Below, in pieces: positions 46,342 to 57,418 of a stretch of DNA of 64,000 nucleotides. Source of the DNA: Hemerocallis citrina (Eukaryota > Streptophyta > Magnoliopsida > Asparagales > Asphodelaceae); assembly GCA_017893485.1 (NCBI GenBank), contig CM030363.1, forward strand, positions 114,428,004 through 114,492,003. Reading direction: 5' to 3'. Every line of letters begins with the position of its first letter. Within the stretch, counting starts at the first letter, position 1. Under the pieces are notes generated by a model. That model did not search any database and was not told where the DNA came from. It saw only the letters and a list, made by a program, of their open reading frames with translations. A program made the translations under genes and the position numbers.

Positions 46342-47869
46342 TAGGGTTGGCTGGGCTCAGTCCAGCTCGAGCCAGATGCATCTTTGTCACCCGAGGCCAC
46401 CCTATGCTATCCCCCCCGACGATCTTGACCACCTTCGCCCACTTTTTTTTGTCAGCTCGCTATGCTTCGGAGGCTTGTGGTTTGGCTTGAAAAAGTTCCA
46501 AGCGGTGGGAATCCTCCAAGTCTTCTCGCTTCGGACTATAAGATACTTCTCTTTCTACCCTTTGATGGAGTCCGGATGACCGTGCATCACCTTCTTATGA
46601 GGCCTGGGGGAGAAGTAGAAAATCCCCTCCCACCCAATGAGCTAATCCCCAAAATGGCACGGAATTACGTCAGCCTCGGCTTGACCCCCTTTCCTAGCAC
46701 TTCAAAATGAATCAGACCAAGTGCTTCCAAGAGTTGGGGCTGTACTGCATCGGGCTTAGCTTCGCCCAATTCAAGACCCTCTTAATGAAGGGGTGCAGCG
46801 ACAGCCTGAGCCCCGAGATAAAAGGATCCTCCGGGAAAAACAGTAACCCAGTGCGAGAGCAGTAGTTAGGCGAATGCCGGGGCTCGGAATCAGAAGCTCG
46901 AACTCATTGGGTATGAAGTAGGCCACCCTCAAGATGAGCAGATAGTCCATCTTCAGGGCGCATTGAATGCCATCCATCCTAATCTTCACCCTACTCGCGT
47001 CACCCGGCACGGAGGGAAGCGGGTCGAGATCCTTAACATCTTCAGGGTACATCCTAATCGACCCCGAAATCTTGAAGGTGACTGGGGCAAACTCGAACCC
47101 CGGTCTAGGAACATATTTGTCCGGTGGAGGGGGCTATCCAGAAGGCTCAACTATTTCTTCCTCCTACGAGGACGAGGCTTCCTTTCAGGAGACGGTGTCG
47201 ACAGAGGTGGCAGAGGCGGGAGATCACCCTCGCCCTCGGCTGCCTGTCCTGCGGTGCCTTCCCCCGCACCTCCTCGAGTAGCATCTTCCCCGGCACCCCG
47301 ATCGGGCTCCCCCTAATTCCCCTCTGAGTATTCCTCGTCCTCAACAGTGCCCTCCCCCTCGGGGTCCTGCTCCTCCTCATCATCGTGCTCCTCCTCGTCA
47401 CCCTCCTCATCCTCAACATCTCCTTCTCCCTCGGGATCATACTCTTCGCCGTCGTCCTCCTCCTCTTCCTCCTCCTCCTCACCTTCACACACGGGCTCCT
47501 TCCCCAGCCTACGAGATCTCAAGGGTGACATGACGAAGACCACGTCACCCCTGCCATCTGACCCTGGATCTGACAGAACCTCCTGTTTCACCCTATAGTC
47601 GCCCAAGGACCAAGACATCTCTGGAGACTCTGCTTCCTTCTCGAAACGAGCTGATGAGCTGGCCTCGGAGCCGGTCTGAGAGCGCGATATTACGAGTCAG
47701 AAATACTAACCTAAAGTATCGCACTTACGGGAAAATCACCGGAAAAAGGTCGCCGATGGCAAGTAAGAAACCCTATCCTTGAAAGGTGGAAAATAAAGAA
47801 ACGAAATGAAAGAAAGAAAAGTGGGGAGGGAAGGGGATTTATAACAGAGAAAGAGAACCCTCGATTTTC

Positions 47870-47962
47870 GCAAAAAGATCTGGCCATTGGATCTTAATCA
47901 TCAAGATCCAACGGCCGCTAAGATCTAAAGTCGCTTCGATTCTTGTACACGTGACGTCAGCA
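47870..47962 (-). promoter_or_regulatory. Putative promoter of the antisense gene in B
   Basis: TGACGTCA (47952-47959) overlaps CACGTG (47948-47953). The hairpin arms are 47882-47895 and 47903-47916 with one non-Watson-Crick pair, G-T when read in the sense of the gene. Same order as in A and C. Confidence 0.6.
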
Positions 47963-47999
47963 ATCAACACAAAATTACCCAAATGCCCCCAGGCTTTTC

Positions 48000-48995
48000 C
48001 AACAAGCCGGCTATTCCAACAAGTTTAGGAGGCTCGGAGCTCGGATCACACCGCGAGCCCCAAAAGCTTCCTCTATTTTGTAGAAGGCTCGGAGCTCGAA
48101 TGGCACCGCGAGTCCAAGATCCTCCTCTATTCACCAGAGGCTCGGAGCTTAGATGGCACCGTGAGCCCCAAAGTCCTCCTCTATCTTTACAGGAGGCTCG
48201 GAGCTCGGATGTCACCACGAGCCCCAAAGCCTCTATTTTCACAGGAGGCTCAAAGTTCGGATGTCTCCACGAGCCACAAAAGCTTCTATACCCCAAGCGT
48301 TAAATGAAATGAAATCATTAGATTCCATTCGGCTGCCATTACCAATGTACCGTCCCACCGACGACAAACCACACAAGCTCCAACAAGTTCAGAAGGCTCG
48401 GAGCTCGGATCGCACCGCGAGCCCCAAAATCCTCCTCTATTTCACAGGAGGCTCGGAGCTCGGATCGCACTGCGAGCCCCAAGATCCTCCTCTATTCACC
48501 GGAGGCTCGGAGCTCGGATCGCACCACGAGCTCCGAGATCGTCCTCTATTCATAGGAGGCTCGGAGCTCAGATGGCACCGTGAGCCCCAAGATCCTCCTC
48601 TATTCACTAGAGGCTCGGAGATCGGATGGCACCGCGAGCCCCAAAAGCCTCCTCTATTCACCCAGAGGCTCGGAGCTCGGATGGCACCGCGAGCCCCAAA
48701 ATCCTCCTCTATTCACTAGAGGCTCGGAGCTCGGATGGCACCGTGAGCCCCAAAATCTTCCTCTATTCAACTGGAGGCTCGGAGCTCGGATGGCACCGCG
48801 AGCCCCAAAATCCTTCTCTATTCAACTGGAGGCTCGGAGCTCGGATGGCACTGTGAGCCCCAAAATCCTCCTCTATTCTATAGGAGGCTCGGAGCATGGA
48901 TGGCACCGCAAGCCCAAAAATCCTCCTCTATTCTACAGAAGGCTCAGAGCTCGGATGGCACCGCAAGCCCCAAAATCCTCCTCTATCCAACTAGT
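48000..48995. repeat. ~57-bp array in B, LTR side
   Basis: About sixteen units of GGAGGCTCGGAGCTCGGATG, GCACCGCGAGCCCCAAAA and TCCTCCTCTATTC, interrupted at 48300-48390 by unrelated sequence. Counterpart of 5420-6745 in A. Open frames across it are artefacts. Confidence 0.92.
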
Positions 48996-49470
48996 GAGGG
49001 GCTCGTCCACCGACCTTCAATGCTCGGCTAAACGACCCCCTACTCGGCATATCTCGACGTCCCCTTGCTTTTCCAACAAGTGAGGGGCTTGTCCACCGAC
49101 CCTCGACGCTCGGCTAAGCGACCCCCTACTCAGCAGATTTCGACGACCCATTGCTTTTCCAATAAGTGAGGGGCTCGTCCACCGACCCTCGATGCTCGGC
49201 TAAGCGACCCCCTACTTGGCAGATCTCGACGTCCCCTTGCTTTTCCAACAAGTGAGGAGCTCGTCCACCGACCCTCGATGCTCGGCTAAGTGACCCCCTA
49301 CTTGGCAAATCTCGACGACCCCTTGCTTTTCCAACAAGTGAGGGGCTCGTCCACTGACCCTCGATGCTCGGCCAAACAAGCCCCTACTCGGTAGATCTCG
49401 ACGCCCCCTCACTTTTCCAACAAACAAGGGGCTCGTCCACCGACCCTCGACGCTCGGCAAAGCGAGCTCC
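48994..49470. repeat. 86-bp tandem array in B
   Basis: GTGAGGGGCTCGTCCACCGA recurs at 48994, 49080, 49166, 49252 and 49338, then a variant near 49424: an exact 86-bp period. Homologous on the reverse strand to 4870-5412 in A. Confidence 0.93.
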
Positions 49471-49638
49471 GACTCTTCTACGCCCAGCACTCTGCATGAC
49501 TCTAATAGGGGATCCCTTCACCCTACCCCCCTGGCCTCTTCTGGAAGATACAAACCCTATTCCTCGCCATACACACCACCCCACTCTTCCTACATAGGCA
49601 GAAGACCACTCCTACACGGCTGGGTCACCCAGCCCTCC

Positions 49639-49653
49639 AGGAGTGGGGGGCTC
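49639..49653 (+). other. Polypurine tract of retroelement B
   Basis: GGAGTGGGGGGCTCC directly precedes the 3' LTR. A second copy, changed, lies at 50282-50296 before the duplicated LTR. Confidence 0.65.
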
Positions 49654-50221
49654 CTGATATGGGTCAGATAACGTGGCTCCTCCTGGACCACAGGATCCCC
49701 TCAAAGAGCGTGCACCGTCGGATCATCCGGGTCTACCACGTCAGCTTGGAAACCACCCAGGTCCCCGCCACGTCAGCCCTAAACCACCTCGGACCCAAGC
49801 CACGTCTGCCCTATACCGCTTGGGCTTCTGCCACGTCAGGCCCATGGGCAACCGGGTCCAGACCCGGCCCCAAACAGGTCCAGACCGAGTTTGCTTCTCC
49901 TATAAATACTAGACCCTCCACCCCTTCTCAAGGTAATCCATCTTTTCCCTCTCAAACCCTAGTTTCTTTTACTCTCTTTCAGTAGCTGACTATATCGTCG
50001 GAGGGTCTGCCACCGGGACCAACCCCAGTATTCCTAAATTATGTGCAGGTACACGAGACTCTGGATCCAAGCCGAGCCTCTAATCTCCGCCTCGCTCACA
50101 TCTACTCCCGAACCGTCCCCTCTGGCTGAGGGTCGGTGCCACCATCCGCACCAAGGCTTCCTCCACCAAAACAAATCGAGAAGAACTCACACCTGGTGCA
50201 TCCACACCCCCCAAAAACAAC
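49654..50221 (+). repeat. First 3' LTR of retroelement B, lacking its last bases
   Basis: Starts TGATATGGGTCAG, TATAAATA at 49901-49908, stops after CCCCCCAAAAACAACC, about 15 bases short of the expected GCATCA, then joins directly to a second copy of the sequence that precedes the LTR. Confidence 0.88.
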
Positions 50222-50870
50222 CGGCTCTTCCTACAGAGGCAAAGGACCACTCCTACACAGCTGGGTCACCCAGCCCACCAGGGGTGGGGAGCTCCTGATA
50301 TGGGTCAGATGACGTGGCCCCTCCTGGGCTATAGGATCTCCTCAAAGAGCGTGCACCGCCGGATCATCCCGAGTCTGCCACATCAGCTTGGAAATCACCC
50401 AGGTCTCCGCCATATCAGCCCTAAACCACCCCGGACCCACGCCACGTCAGCCCTATACCTCTTGGGCTTCTGTCACGTCAGGCCCACAGGCAACTGGGTG
50501 CAAACTTGGCCCCAAACTGGTCTAAACCAGGTTTGCTTCTCCTATAAATACCAAACCCTCTACCCCTTCTCAAAGTAATCCATCTTTTCCCTCTCAAACC
50601 CTAGTTACTGTTACTTTCTTTCAGTAGCTAACTAGATCGTTGGAGGATTTGCCACCGGGACCAACCCCGGTGTTCCTAGACCGTGTGCAGGTACACGAGA
50701 CTTCGGATCCGAGCCGAACCTCCAATCTCCGCCTCGCTCACGTCTACTCCCGAACCGTCCGCCCTGGCTAAGGGTCGGTGCCACCGTCCGCACCAAGACT
50801 TCCTCCACCAAAACAAATCGAGAAGAACTCACACCTTGTGCATCCACACCCCCAAAAACAAACCGCATTA
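50222..50870 (+). repeat. Tandem duplicate of PPT flank plus 3' LTR in B
   Basis: 50222-50296 repeats 49580-49653, and 50297-50870 is a second LTR (TATAAATA 50543-50550) ending GCATTA, followed by the target duplication GTGTC. The offset between copies is about 642 bp. Confidence 0.88.
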
Positions 50871-50875
50871 GTGTC
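50871..50875. repeat. Target site duplication of retroelement B (right copy)
   Basis: GTGTC, identical to 25869-25873; it follows the second, not the first, 3' LTR. Confidence 0.9.
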
Positions 50876-51266
50876 TGAAATAATTAGACCACCATCTAGA
50901 ATTAGTGGAGGTTTAACGGGAAACATGTTAACATATTCTCTGCAGGGGAAAGGAAAAATAGAAATGACAGGCTAATTACTATAGTTAATTACTACATTGT
51001 CAGTTGATATATGAAAATTATAAAATTCTTATTATTCTTCTTCGTTCTTGCCACCAATCCTGGTGTACTCAGTTGGAGTGGTAGGACTGGGTCATAACCG
51101 TTTATTCATTCCTCTTTATTCTCACATTATCAGTTACTCTCTTTCGACATAAAATAAAATAAAATGGTCCTAAAATAAAATAAATCAAAATAAATTGCCC
51201 CAATGTAATTAACAGAGCTCTAATATGCGGAAAATGCTCAAAACCGGAGAAGTTTTCAAAGAGGTG
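50876..51266. other. Unassigned DNA between retroelements B and C
   Basis: AT-rich, no open frame or motif recognised. It is the continuation of 25388-25868 before B inserted. Confidence 0.5.
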
Positions 51267-51831
51267 TGATGCGGTTTGTTTTTGGGGAACGTGTGGATGC
51301 ACCAGGCATGAGTTCTTACTCAATTTGTATTGAAGGAGGAGACACCTATGCAGACGACCCTTGGCTGATCGAACGGTACTGAGGTAGGCGGTATTGAGGT
51401 GGAGGCTGATGCTCGGCTCGGATCGTTGAGGCTCGAATCCGAGGGTCTTGTGTACCTGCAGACGGTCTCGGAACACCGGGGTTGGTCCCGGTGGCAGACC
51501 CTCTGCCGATCTAGTCAGTCACTAAGTGAGAGTAACAGTAACTAGGGTTTGAGTGGGGGAAAATTGATTACCTGGAGAAGGAGTAGGGGTCTGGTATTTA
51601 TAGAAGATGCCAACCGGGTCTGGACACGGTTGCCCGTGTGGCTGAAGCGGTGGAGGCCCGGGCGGTCTAGGGCTGACGTGGCAGACGTCCGGATGGTTCC
51701 CCGGGCTGACGTGGCAGTAGTCCGGGCAGTTTTCTGATGCTGACGTGGAGGATCTGGAGGACCAGGAGGTGCGCGCATCCTGAGGGGATCCTGTGGCCTA
51801 GGATGGGCCACGTCGTTTCTAACCCATATCA
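51267..51831 (-). repeat. 3' LTR of retroelement C
   Basis: 565 bp, TGATATGGG to GCATCA on the minus strand, TATAAATA at 51595-51602. It is shorter than the A LTRs by a small deletion in the region upstream of the TATA box. Confidence 0.92.
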
Positions 51832-52049
51832 CAAGCCCCACACTCTTGTAGGGCCGGGTGAACCAGCCCTGTAGGAGTGATTCTTCGCCTCTGTAGGAAG
51901 AGCAGGGTGGATGTTGGGGTGAGTAAGTAGGATCTGCTATCTTCTGAAGAGGCCAGGGGGGTAGGAGGAATGGATCCCTCATTGGAGTTTGCGCGGGAGG
52001 CTGTGTAGAGGAGAAGGAGAGCCAGAGCGATGCTTGCCGAGGCTTGGGG

Positions 52050-52660
52050 GGTCGGTAAAAGATGATCACCAAGGGCCGGCAAATGAGCCCATAGGGTTGG
52101 CAGACGAGCCCCAAGGTTGGCAGGCGGTCCCCTCGCTAGTTGGAAGAGCGAGGGGACGCTGAGGTCGACTTTGTAGGAGATTGGCTTTTTAAAGTGCTTG
52201 GGGATCGGCGGACGAGCTCGAAGGTTCGGTAGACGAGCTCCAAGGGTTGGTAGACGATCTCCTCGCTAGTTGGTAGAGCAAGGGGAGGCGAGGTCTTCTT
52301 CTGGGGCTTGGTTTATCGAGAACTAGGGGTCGGCTGACGAGTCCCATGGGGTCGGCAGACGAGCCCCAAGGGTCGAAAAACGAGCCCATAGGGTCGGCAA
52401 ACGGGCCCCAAGGGTCGGCAGACAGACCCCTCGCTAGTCGAAAGAGCGAGGGGACGCTGAGGTCGACTTTGTAGGGGATTTGGCTTTTTAAAGTGCTTGG
52501 GGGTCGGCGGACGAGCTCGAAGGTTCGGTAGACGAGTCTCCAAGGGTTGGTAGACGATCTCCTTGCTAGTTGGAAGAGCGAGGGGAGGCGACGTCTTTTT
52601 CTGGGGCTTGGTTTCTCGAGAACTAGGGGTCGGCTGACGAGTCCCTTGCGACAAGAGGAG
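52050..52660. repeat. GGGTCGGCAGACGAGC repeats in C
   Basis: Counterpart of 4870-5412 in A, including a ~300-bp duplicated block (52130-52330 against 52430-52625). Confidence 0.85.
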
Positions 52661-53235
52661 GGCTCGTGGGGCTCACGGTGCTATTCGAGCTCCGAGCCCT
52701 TTTTGAACAAGGAGGTTGTCTTGGGGCTCGTGGTGCTATCCGAGCTCTGAGTCCCTCCGAAGTAAAAAGGGGGCTAGCTGGGGCTCGCGGTACTATCCGA
52801 GTGCCGAGCCTCTCTGAAGAAATAAGGGGGCTAGTTGGGGCTTGCGTTACTATCCGAGCGCCGAGCCCCTCCGAAAAAGGGAGGCAGTTGGGGCTCGCGG
52901 TGCTATCCGAGCGCCAAGCCCCTCCGAAGTAAAAAAGGGAGGCAGTTGCGGCTCGCGGTTCTATCCGAGCGCCGAGTCCATTCGAAAATAGAGGGGCTAG
53001 TAGGGGCTCTCTGTGCTATCCGAGCGCCGAGCCCCTTTGAAGAAAGCAGGGGGCTTGTTGGGGCTCGCATTAGTATCCGAGCGCCGAGCCCCTCTGAAAA
53101 GGGAGGCGGTTGGGGCTCGCGGTGCTATCCGAATGCCGAGCCCCTCCGAAGTAAAAAGGGAGGCAGTTGCGGCTCGCGGTTCTATCCGAGCGCCGAGTCC
53201 CTGCGAAAATAGAGGGGGCTAGTAGGGGCTCGCTG
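52660..53235. repeat. ~56-bp array, type a, in C
   Basis: About ten units with GGGGCTCGCGGTGCTATCCG (52681, 52736, 52791 and on). Counterpart of 5420-5890. Confidence 0.9.
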
Positions 53236-54055
53236 TGCTATCCGAGTGTCGACCCTCCTGTGAGAAAATAGAAAGGGAATCATTGCCTCGCGCTTCTATC
53301 CGAGCGTCGACCCTCCTGTGATGATAGAAGGGGAATTATTGGCTCGCGCTTCTATCTGAGCGTCGACCCTCCTGTGAGAAATAGAAGGGGAATCATTGGC
53401 TCGTGCTTCTATTCGAGCGTCAACCCTCCTATGAGAAATAGAAGGGGGATCATTGGCTCGCGCTTCTATCCGAACATCGACCCTCCTGTGATAATAGAAG
53501 GGGAATTATTGGCTCGCGCTTCTATCTGAGCATCGACCCTCCTGTGAGAAATAGAAAGGGGAATCATTGGCTCGCGCTTCTATCCGAGCGTCGACCCTCC
53601 TGTGTGAAATAGAAGGGGAATCATTGGCTCGCGCTTCTATCCGAGCGTCGACCCTCCTGTGATGAAAGAAGGAGAATTATTGGCTCGCGCTTCTATCCGA
53701 GCGTCGACCCTCCTGTGAGAAATAGAAGGGGAATCATTGGCTCGTGCTTCTATCTGAGCGTCAACCCTCCTGTGAGAAATAGAAGGGGGATCATTGGCTC
53801 GCACTTCTATCCGAGCATCGACCCTCATGTGATAATAGAAGGGAAATTATTGGCTCGCGCTTCTATCCGAGCGTCGACCCTCCTGTGAGAAATAGAAAGG
53901 GGAATCATTGGCTCGTGCTTCTATCCGAGCGTTGACCCTCCTGTGTGAAATAGAAGGGGAATCATTGGCTCGTGCTTCTATCCGAGCGTCGACCCTCCTG
54001 TGAGAAATAGAAGGGGAATCATTGGCTCGTGCTTCTATCCGAGCGTCGACCCTTC
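53230..54055. repeat. ~57-bp hairpin array, type b, in C
   Basis: About fourteen units with CTATCCGAGCGTCGACCCTC and AGAAGGGGAATCATTGGC. The stem arms are CCCTCCT and AGAAGGG, weaker than in A. Confidence 0.9.
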
Positions 54056-54126
54056 TGACTTTGTCGAAAAAAGCCTTTTGGAGAGAAAAAGGTGGAGGGG
54101 TAGTGGGGCAATTTCATGCCTATTGC

Positions 54127-54265
54127 TGACGTCATGGGCGCAAAGATCAAAGCGCTTCCAGATCTTGGTAGCCGTTGGATCTTGTCAGTTAAGATCCAAC
54201 GGCCAGATCTTTTTCAAAAAAATCGAGGAGTCGTTTTCCTCTTTAAAACCCCATCCCCCTCCCTC
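54127..54265 (+). promoter_or_regulatory. Putative promoter of the antisense gene in C
   Basis: TGACGTCA at 54127-54134; hairpin arms 54171-54183 and 54191-54203 (13 perfect pairs, 7-nt loop); a TTTAAAA box near 54242. Relative to A, one base pair has changed on both sides, so pairing is kept. Confidence 0.62.
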
Positions 54266-55673
54266 ATTTCTCCATCTTCACCTTATTACTCACTTTCTAA
54301 TTTTTAACAAGAGCGGGAATCTTACTTGCCGTCGGCAGATTTTCCGGTGACCGTAACTTTCTACGCTCCAGGTTAGTATTTTTCTTTTTAGTAATGTCGC
54401 GAACTCAGTCCGGATCCGAGGCTAGCTCGTCAGGTCGTTCTGCGGAGGAATCGGAGCAGGAAACGTTCTCGTCCTTGAGCAAGTACAAGGTGAAGGAGGA
54501 GGTTCTTACCGACCCCGGGGCAGACGGTGGTGACGACATTGTTTTTGTGGTGTCCCCGTTGAGGTCCAGGAGACCAGGGAAGGAGCCCATGGATGAGGGT
54601 GACGAGGAGGAAGATTCGCAGGGGGACGGCGAGGACGAGGACGAGGAGGAACTGGATCAGGAGTGGGATGATGATGAAGAGGGGGACGAAGATGAGCAGG
54701 TCGCCGAGGGTGCTGCGGGTGACGAGGAAGGCGAGGAGGAGGAGGTCGACGAACAGGAGGCTGGTCAAGGCACGGCTGGAGGTCCGACAGGGGTCGGGGA
54801 AGATCTTCCACCACTTCCCCCTCTGTCGATGCCGTCCCCCGAGCGTAAGGCTCGCCCTCGTCAGAAGAAGAAAGCCATGACTATTCCCCACAGTCCTTCC
54901 TCACCTGATGAGTACGCGTCGAGACCGGGTCTTCAGGAATCCAGGGTCGATTCGTATGTATCCTGACGATATTAAGGACATCGAACCGATCCCTCCCGTG
55001 CCGAGCGAAGACACTCGGGTGAAGATCCGCGCAGATAGTATCCCGAGCATTCTGAAGGCAGAGTACCTCAACATTATTAGGGCTGCTTACTACATTCTGC
55101 GGGAGTTCGAGCTCTGCCTTCCGAGCCCGGGTATTCGGCCCACCACGGCTCTGGCGCCGGGGTATTGTATGTTTCCTGAGGACGCCTTCCTCTCGGGGTT
55201 GAGGCTACCCCTCCATCCTTTCGTGAACAGGGTTTTGAACTGGGCGAAGCTGTGTCCCATGCAGTGTGGTCCGAACTCCTGGAAACATTTAGTCTGCTAC
55301 ATACTGAAGTGTCAAGAGAAAGGAGTGAGGCCGAGGCTGACGTACTTCCGAGCGATTTTTGGGATTGGTTCGCTAGGAGATCAGGAGGAAATATTTTACT
55401 TTTCGCCGAGGCCGCATAAGAAGGTTTTGCACGGTCACCCGGACTCTATAAAGGCATGGAAAGAAAAGTATTTTGTAGTTCGAACTGATGGGTCTTGTGG
55501 AATCCCAACCAGATGGAACTTCGTTAAGCCAAAGCACAAGCCTCCAAGGAAGAGCGACTTGACTGCCAAGGAATGAAAAAGGGTGGAGAAGATCACTGGG
55601 GGGCACAGCATAGCGTGGCCTCGAGTGACCGAGATACACCTCACCCGGGCCGGACTGAGTCCTGCCGACCCCA

Positions 55674-55746
55674 GTATGTCTCTTTCCGAATATGTTCATT
55701 TCCTGCCTTCGTGTTAACGTTAGCTTTTCTTCTGTGTTTTTTGTAG
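55674..55746 (+). other. Intron 1 of the antisense gene in C
   Basis: CCCCA|GTATGT ... TTTTTTGTAG|GGATGACG, 73 bp, phase 1. Confidence 0.78.
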
Positions 55747-56245
55747 GGATGACGACCCAACAGGTAGACGCGAAGAAGTTGTTGCTCGCTATCGCCGAGA
55801 AGGCGAGGGTAGAGAAGAGGAAGAAGGCCGAGCAGGAGAGGATAGCGGCCGAGAAGCGGAAGCTTGCCGCGCAGACCGGCGCTTCCTCCCAGGTGCAGGC
55901 ATCGGCGGTCGAGGAGCCTTCCCCGGCGAAGAAGGCTAAGAGGCCACACTCCCAGTCCTCCCATTCGTCGAGGGAGGATTGGGACGCGGCTGGTGGTTCG
56001 GGCAAGACCGTAGATGCCCCGGAAAAAGGGCTCCCCCTCTCTAGCCGAGCGCCGCGGAGATGGTGAGCAAGCAGGGCACGCTGCCCTTTGCCCCCGATTG
56101 GTCCATCGTGCGGGGTGATTCTCTGCTCGACGGGGCTGTGGCGGTCGAGTTCGTCTTGAAGTGCGCCACCGAGCGCGATCGGATGGCCCTGGCGGTGCAG
56201 ACGGCGGACCAGGCCTACATGCGGTGGTCCCAGGCGACCCTCTCG

Positions 56246-56308
56246 GTAAGTTGTCTTGGCTTTATTTTTTTGACTTGGAGTTCTTCTGATCTCTCTCTCT
56301 TCGGACAG
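56246..56308 (+). other. Intron 2 of the antisense gene in C
   Basis: CTCTCG|GTAAGTTG ... CTTCGGACAG|GCGATG, 63 bp, phase 0. No stop in frame; retention would insert 21 residues. Confidence 0.85.
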
Positions 56309-56920
56309 GCGATGCTCCATGGCCAGCACTTCCACAAGTGTTTGGAGAAGGAGATACTCATTGAGAGGCGGAATATGGAGAAGTACCTCCGCGAGCTGAA
56401 CAAGGCCACGGACGAGCTGAAAGAGGCCCGGGGGATGGTGGCCGTCCACGAGGCCCAGATTGAGTCGCTCTGCAAGATCCACAAGCAGGACCGGGTGGAC
56501 CTTGAGGCGAAGATCGCGGCCGAGGCAGCGAAGGGGAAGAAGGCAATCCAGGAGATGGAGTCGGTCTTGGGGGATACCATCATAGTGGCGCAGGACGAGG
56601 CGTATGAAAAAGCCAAGTCCCTTTTTAAACAGATATATCCCGAGCAGCACGTGGACCAGCTCCACTATGGGTGGACGCCGAACCTTCCTCTCACCCTGGG
56701 GGGCGATGATACGGGGGGCAATCAGGTCGATGAAGAGGTGCCTCCCCCCCTCAAGAATAGATCTTTTTCTTTTTCTTTTCTTGTTTTGATGTAAATGCCT
56801 TGGGCGGACTGGCCACCGCGGCTTTTGTATCAAACTTTTTGAAAGCAATGAAATTTACTTTTTTGGGCCGATCCTTTCAGACTTGTGTTTTTTGTGATGT
56901 TTGTTCTCGTCTTTTGATAG

Positions 56921-57418
56921 ACGCACGAGACCAGTGTCGCCCTCCCCGTTTTTGCCGAGGTACCCCTAGATCGAACGGGGGAGGAGGCCACGGAGGCAGT
57001 TTTGCTTCGTCAACAGAAGCAAGCCCGGGACCGAGCCGCTGCCTTTAACTATTTTCTAAACAAGTCCAGGGAGCTCGGTTTGGACTTGGCACGCCTGAAG
57101 AAGGTCGTAGCCGACCGGGACTGGTGGGTTATCGGGACAGGCTGGTCCCTCTCGGATGCTTCGAGTGCGGGGTCGGCTTCGGAGTCATTACTTCGTGAGG
57201 CCGTAGTTGAGAAGGAGCTGGAGATCCGCAGACTGAAGCGGGTATTGGGCGCTGGTTTGATAGAAGGGGCCAGCAATGCGATCCCGGGGCGGTCTCCGAT
57301 ATTTCTACCAGATGGGGTGCAGCCCGAAGACGCGGGAAGCTCGGTGGCAGGCGTGTCTTCCCGGGTCGGTCCGGCCGGGCGTGATGGAAGTCCCGAATTC
57401 GAGTTCGCGGCCGAGTGA
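56921..57418 (+). CDS. Candidate exon 4 of the antisense gene in C, fully open
   Basis: 165 codons open from just after the acceptor-like CTTTTGATAG to TGA at 57416: THETSVALPVFAEVPLD, LLRQQKQARDRAAAFNYF, SRELGLDLARLKK, EKELEIRRLKRVLGAGL, ending EFEFAAE. Coiled coil, no known domain. The frame is open right up to the acceptor without a start Met there, which favours an exon over a separate gene; if separate, the first Met is at 57002. Confidence 0.55.
   Translation, partial: THETSVALPVFAEVPLDRTGEEATEAVLLRQQKQARDRAAAFNYFLNKSRELGLDLARLKKVVADRDWWVIGTGWSLSDASSAGSASESLLREAVVEKELEIRRLKRVLGAGLIEGASNAIPGRSPIFLPDGVQPEDAGSSVAGVSSRVGPAGRDGSPEFEFAAE

Larger units (their letters stand above)
45318..47690 (-). 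pseudogene. Antisense gene of element B, Transposase_28-like, exons 1-3
   Basis: The codon matching the A and C start (47688-47690) is ATA here; the first in-frame Met is at 47618 (MSWSLGDYRVKQ). An acidic repeat-like region follows (GEGDVEDEEGDEEEH), then the Transposase_28-like part in broken frames (MYPEDVKDLDPLPSVPGD, LIPSPGIRLTTALALGYC). Exons 2 and 3 are open from about 46300 to 45318: a basic segment, APDWSILAGDSLLEGPV, then a long coiled coil (EKEILVERRNAEKYLHELNK). Introns are at 46270-46341 and 45735-45803. Confidence 0.78.
25874..50870 (+). mobile_element. Retroelement B, Tat/Retand-type Ty3/gypsy with two nested insertions
   Basis: It is bounded by LTRs at 25874 and 50870 and a 5-bp duplication GTGTC. 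Gag-pol runs on the plus strand, followed by arrays, an antisense gene on the minus strand, arrays, and a duplicated 3' LTR. Removing the nested elements (29048-32803 and 35615-41397) leaves about 15.5 kb. It is clearly the same family as A and C but a divergent subfamily: the LTRs differ strongly and the antisense gene has its own acidic region. Stops, shifts and a changed RT active site show it is dead. Confidence 0.93.
54394..56760 (+). pseudogene. Antisense gene of element C, Transposase_28-like, exons 1-3, best-preserved copy
   Basis: Starts MSRTQSGSEASSSGRSAEES at 54394. Acidic domain to about 54760, then (after a small deletion near 54935 that shifts frame) the Transposase_28-like domain: PSPGIRPTTALAPGYCMFPE, FLSGLRLPLHPF, NSWKHLVCYILKCQE, FYFSPRP, KEKYFVVRTDG. 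A TGA at 55574 replaces the TGG of A. Exon 2 (from 55747) is Lys/Glu-rich with a frameshift near 56040. Exon 3 is coiled coil (EKEILIERRNMEKYLRELNK). Three or four lesions only, so this is the best copy for modelling. Cellular role unknown. Confidence 0.82.
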
